From: Amoebophilaceae bacterium
Lineage (GTDB): Bacteria; Bacteroidota; Bacteroidia; Cytophagales; Amoebophilaceae
Assembly: GCA_023257955.1 (NCBI GenBank)
Contig: JALRAY010000043.1
Coordinates: 1-8,602, forward strand
Length of the DNA stretch: 8,602 bases
Reading direction: 5' to 3'
The notes beneath the pieces were generated by a model. That model was not told where the DNA came from. It saw only the letters and a program-made list of their open reading frames with translations, and did no database searches. The translations under genes were made by a program, and so were the position numbers. Within the stretch, counting starts at the first letter, position 1, and each line of letters starts with the position of its first letter. Below, in pieces: positions 6,709 through 8,602 of this stretch.

Positions 6709-7629
6709 ATGCGTAAAGTCACAACACCCCATAATGATCTTTTTGTACAGATTTTCTCTAGCAAAGAGAAAGCAGTAGCTTTTTTGAAGCAGCAACTGCC
6801 GTTGATTGTACGCCAAACGGCTGACTTGGACCACATAGCGCAGGTAGAAAGCAAGCATCTCAGTGAGCTGGGCGTTACTAGCTATAATGATATCGTCTAC
6901 CGTGCTCCCTTTAAAGGCGGGCAGCCAGGGTATTACCTGCTGATCATCGAACACCAGTCTACTCAGGATGCTGAAATGCCGATGCGGTTGCTTACCTATG
7001 ATACCGCTGTTATCAAAGATCATCGTAAGCAAGGTTACGCTACTTACCCGATCCCTGTGAATATCGTTTTGTATACAGGTAGTAGGCGCTGGAAGCATGC
7101 TATTGCCTTTGATCAGCATTATGATCATCCAGAACTAGGAGCGCAGTACCTACACTTGGCGCCTTTTACGTTGGTGCAACTTTCCACCGACAAAAGCGAT
7201 CCTCTCTACATCGATAAGCACTTAGGGTATTGTTATGCGGCTTTTTATTGTGGCAGAAAAGGGAGCAAAGCTTACAAGGTCTTTCAAGAATTTAAAGCTA
7301 TCCCTGCATTCAGGGCATACTTTGAGAAGCTTCCCCTCAAAGAACGGATACAGGCAGGAACGTATATTGCTATCTTCACAAACGATAGCGAAGAGGAATT
7401 AGAAAATTTAGTAACTTCAATCATCATTAACGAAAAAGAAAGAAAAAAATTTATGAGAACACTAGCGCAAAGGTATAGACAAGAAGGGATGCTGCGAGGC
7501 ATGCAAAAAGAAAGGCAGCAAGTCGCCATAAGTATGTTAAACGACCACGAACCTATAACGAAAATAACGAGGTGGACGGGATTAGATCAAGCAGCAATAG
7601 AAAAGTTCAAAAAGTCTACGAAACGATAA
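6709..7629 (+). CDS. Rpn family recombination-promoting nuclease / putative transposase
   Basis: The protein belongs to the Rpn group (Transposase_31, PF04754; PD-(D/E)XK superfamily). Family members such as RpnA of E. coli are DNA endonucleases that raise recombination; they are not proven transposases. I chose the ATG at 6709 (306 residues) because relatives start just before the PHNDLFVQIFS motif (residues 7-17). An in-frame ATG at 6631 would add 26 unconserved residues and begin almost at the mlaF stop. Likely catalytic residues are D61 (YNDIVY) and E81 and Q83 (LLIIEHQST), with Q replacing the usual Lys, as is typical here. The C-terminus has the usual basic helical part (RQEGMLRGMQKERQQVA) and an HTH-like ending (ITKITRWTGLDQAAIEKFKK). 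The reading frame is intact. It lies beside a broken gene and an apparent insertion sequence, consistent with an accessory locus. Confidence 0.9.
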   Translation: MRKVTTPHNDLFVQIFSSKEKAVAFLKQQLPLIVRQTADLDHIAQVESKHLSELGVTSYNDIVYRAPFKGGQPGYYLLIIEHQSTQDAEMPMRLLTYDTAVIKDHRKQGYATYPIPVNIVLYTGSRRWKHAIAFDQHYDHPELGAQYLHLAPFTLVQLSTDKSDPLYIDKHLGYCYAAFYCGRKGSKAYKVFQEFKAIPAFRAYFEKLPLKERIQAGTYIAIFTNDSEEELENLVTSIIINEKERKKFMRTLAQRYRQEGMLRGMQKERQQVAISMLNDHEPITKITRWTGLDQAAIEKFKKSTKR

Positions 7630-7658
7630 ACAGCTTTTTTTGACTTCTGTTAAAGGAT

Positions 7659-8551
7659 ATGTTGCAACCACCAAAGATTCTTTTTTGGTTTCGCAGGGAT
7701 TTAAGACTAGCGGATAATCCAGCCTTGTTTGAAGCATGTCAACAGGGGCAAGTGTTACCTGTATATATCTTTGATGATGATCCACAAGGAGGTATCGGCG
7801 CGGCACAACAATGGTGGCTACATCATAGCCTAGCATGCTACAGGCTGATTTACTCAAGTATAATACCTCATTAATTTTACGGAAGGGCAATTCGCTATCA
7901 ATCCTTTTGCAACTGGCTAAAGAAACAGGCTCCCATGCTGTCTACTGGAACACATGCTATGAACCAGAAGCTATCGCGAGGGATACCCAAATACAACAAC
8001 ACTTAGAAGGGGAGGGGATAGCGGTACATAGTTTTGGCGCGAACTTGCTTTTCGAACCCTGGAATATCCGCAACCAATCAGGTAGTTATTTTAAAGTTTT
8101 TACCCCTTTCTGGAAACATTGTCTTGCCGCTCATCAGCCACGCCCCTTATCTCCTATTCCTCACATTCAGCCGTATGACATCTTCCCACAATCGGATGAT
8201 ATAGCTACTTGGAACTTAATCCCTCAACATCCAAATTGGTCAGAGAAGTTTACAGCGTATTGGCAGCCGGGAGAACGCAATGGTCATGATGTATTAGCTG
8301 CTTTTGTAGCTAACACGATGGACGGCTATGCTATAGGACGTGATATTCCAAGTGTAAAAGGCACTTCTCGACTATCACCGTATCTGCATTTTGGAGAAGT
8401 TAGTCCCCATCAAGTATGGTATAAAGTAAAGGAATTCTGTGAGCGTAATCCCCTGTGTGCGGATGCGGAACGATATACTGATCGTGAAAGAAAAAGCGAA
8501 ATTCTTTGGGTAACTCCCCTCCCAGGTGATAATTTCAAGTCAGGCTATTAA
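7659..8551 (+). pseudogene. phrB: Deoxyribodipyrimidine photolyase, frameshifted and C-terminally truncated
   Basis: Functional photolyases (about 430-480 residues) use FAD and blue light to split pyrimidine dimers. The first frame (7659-7874) carries the N-terminal antenna-domain start: ILFWFRRDLRLADNPALF, PVYIFDDD and GAAQQWWLHHSLA. The match then leaves this frame and continues one base off (LQADLLKYNTSLILRKGNS), so one base is missing, or two are extra, near 7836; the second frame runs to the stop at 8551. It includes NGHDVLAAF and the FAD-contacting TSRLSPYLHFGEVSPHQVW. After about 8476 (ADAERY) the similarity stops: the expected WREF helix, the Trp electron-transfer residues and the rest of the FAD pocket, about 200 residues, are missing and are replaced by unrelated sequence. 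Both lesions should inactivate the protein. An assembly error could explain the frameshift but not the lost end. Confidence 0.88.
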
Positions 8552-8602
8552 AAATCAACCATGTCAAAACTTAATATATCAGAAAAAGAGCGCGTCATCC
8601 TT
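8477..8602 (+). mobile_element. Probable left end of an insertion sequence interrupting the photolyase gene
   Basis: Photolyase similarity ends at about 8473-8480. The next 80 or so bases look non-coding and lead to a new ATG at 8561. That layout (host gene broken, short leader, then a transposase-like start) is typical of an insertion sequence. The exact boundary, the terminal inverted repeat and any target duplication cannot be fixed because the right end is outside the window. Confidence 0.4.
8561..8602 (+). CDS. Start of a possible transposase (3' end outside window)
   Basis: Only 14 codons are visible, reading MSKLNISEKERVIL. The Leu-x-Ile-Ser-Glu-Lys-Glu-Arg pattern resembles the first helix of the HTH domain in several DDE transposases, for example those of the IS630 or IS30 type, but 14 residues cannot decide this. 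Its position directly after a truncated photolyase supports a mobile-element origin. An ordinary host gene cannot be excluded. Confidence 0.4.
   Translation, partial: MSKLNISEKERVIL

Noticed and set aside
6697..7128. Minus-strand open frame of 143 codons opposite the Rpn gene
   Set aside because: The plus strand encodes conserved Rpn motifs across the same bases; the minus-strand product has no recognisable features.
7631..7641. T-rich stretch after the Rpn stop as a terminator
   Set aside because: There is a run of T, but I find no adequate GC-rich stem immediately before it.
1..8602. CRISPR array, tRNA, rRNA or a defence cluster
   Set aside because: No regularly spaced direct repeats, no tRNA cloverleaf or rRNA-like sequence, and the AAA-ATPase-like and Rpn genes lack linked partners that would make a known defence operon.

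Overview
The window most likely comes from an intracellular Bacteroidota symbiont of the Amoebophilaceae type (Amoebophilus/Cardinium-like). This is inferred from gene content: an AAA-ATPase-like/PD-(D/E)XK protein and an Rpn-type nuclease, both of families heavily duplicated in such symbionts; weak or absent Shine-Dalgarno sequences; a decaying photolyase gene; and an apparent insertion sequence at the right edge. No marker gene proves the taxon.

Layout, all genes on the + strand. Positions 1-1521 hold the 3' part of an AAA-ATPase-like gene with a C-terminal nuclease-like domain. Positions 1522-1996 are intergenic and contain a GC-rich, hairpin-rich island. Positions 1997-5026 form a three-gene operon for a Mn/Zn/Fe ABC importer: a periplasmic metal-binding protein, an ATPase, and a permease fused to a DtxR/MntR-like repressor domain. 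Positions 5123-6616 encode the MlaE permease and MlaF ATPase of an MCE-type lipid transporter, without an adjacent mlaD. From 6617 onward the region is accessory: an Rpn-family nuclease gene, a photolyase pseudogene with a frameshift and a lost C-terminus, and the first 14 codons of a probable transposase.

How the genes fit together: the importer brings divalent metal across the inner membrane. The repressor domain tied to the permease resembles the YtgCR arrangement of Chlamydia and could make the operon sense its own substrate. MlaE and MlaF would form the inner-membrane engine of phospholipid trafficking but need an MCE subunit encoded elsewhere. The flanking regions show genome erosion and mobile-element activity.

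The most interesting items are the permease-repressor fusion with an altered metal-site residue set, the excess of the palindrome GCATGC (12 copies counted), a perfect 13-bp inverted repeat inside the first gene, a G9 tract in the same gene, and the doubly broken photolyase gene. I did not find a clearly novel multi-gene system.
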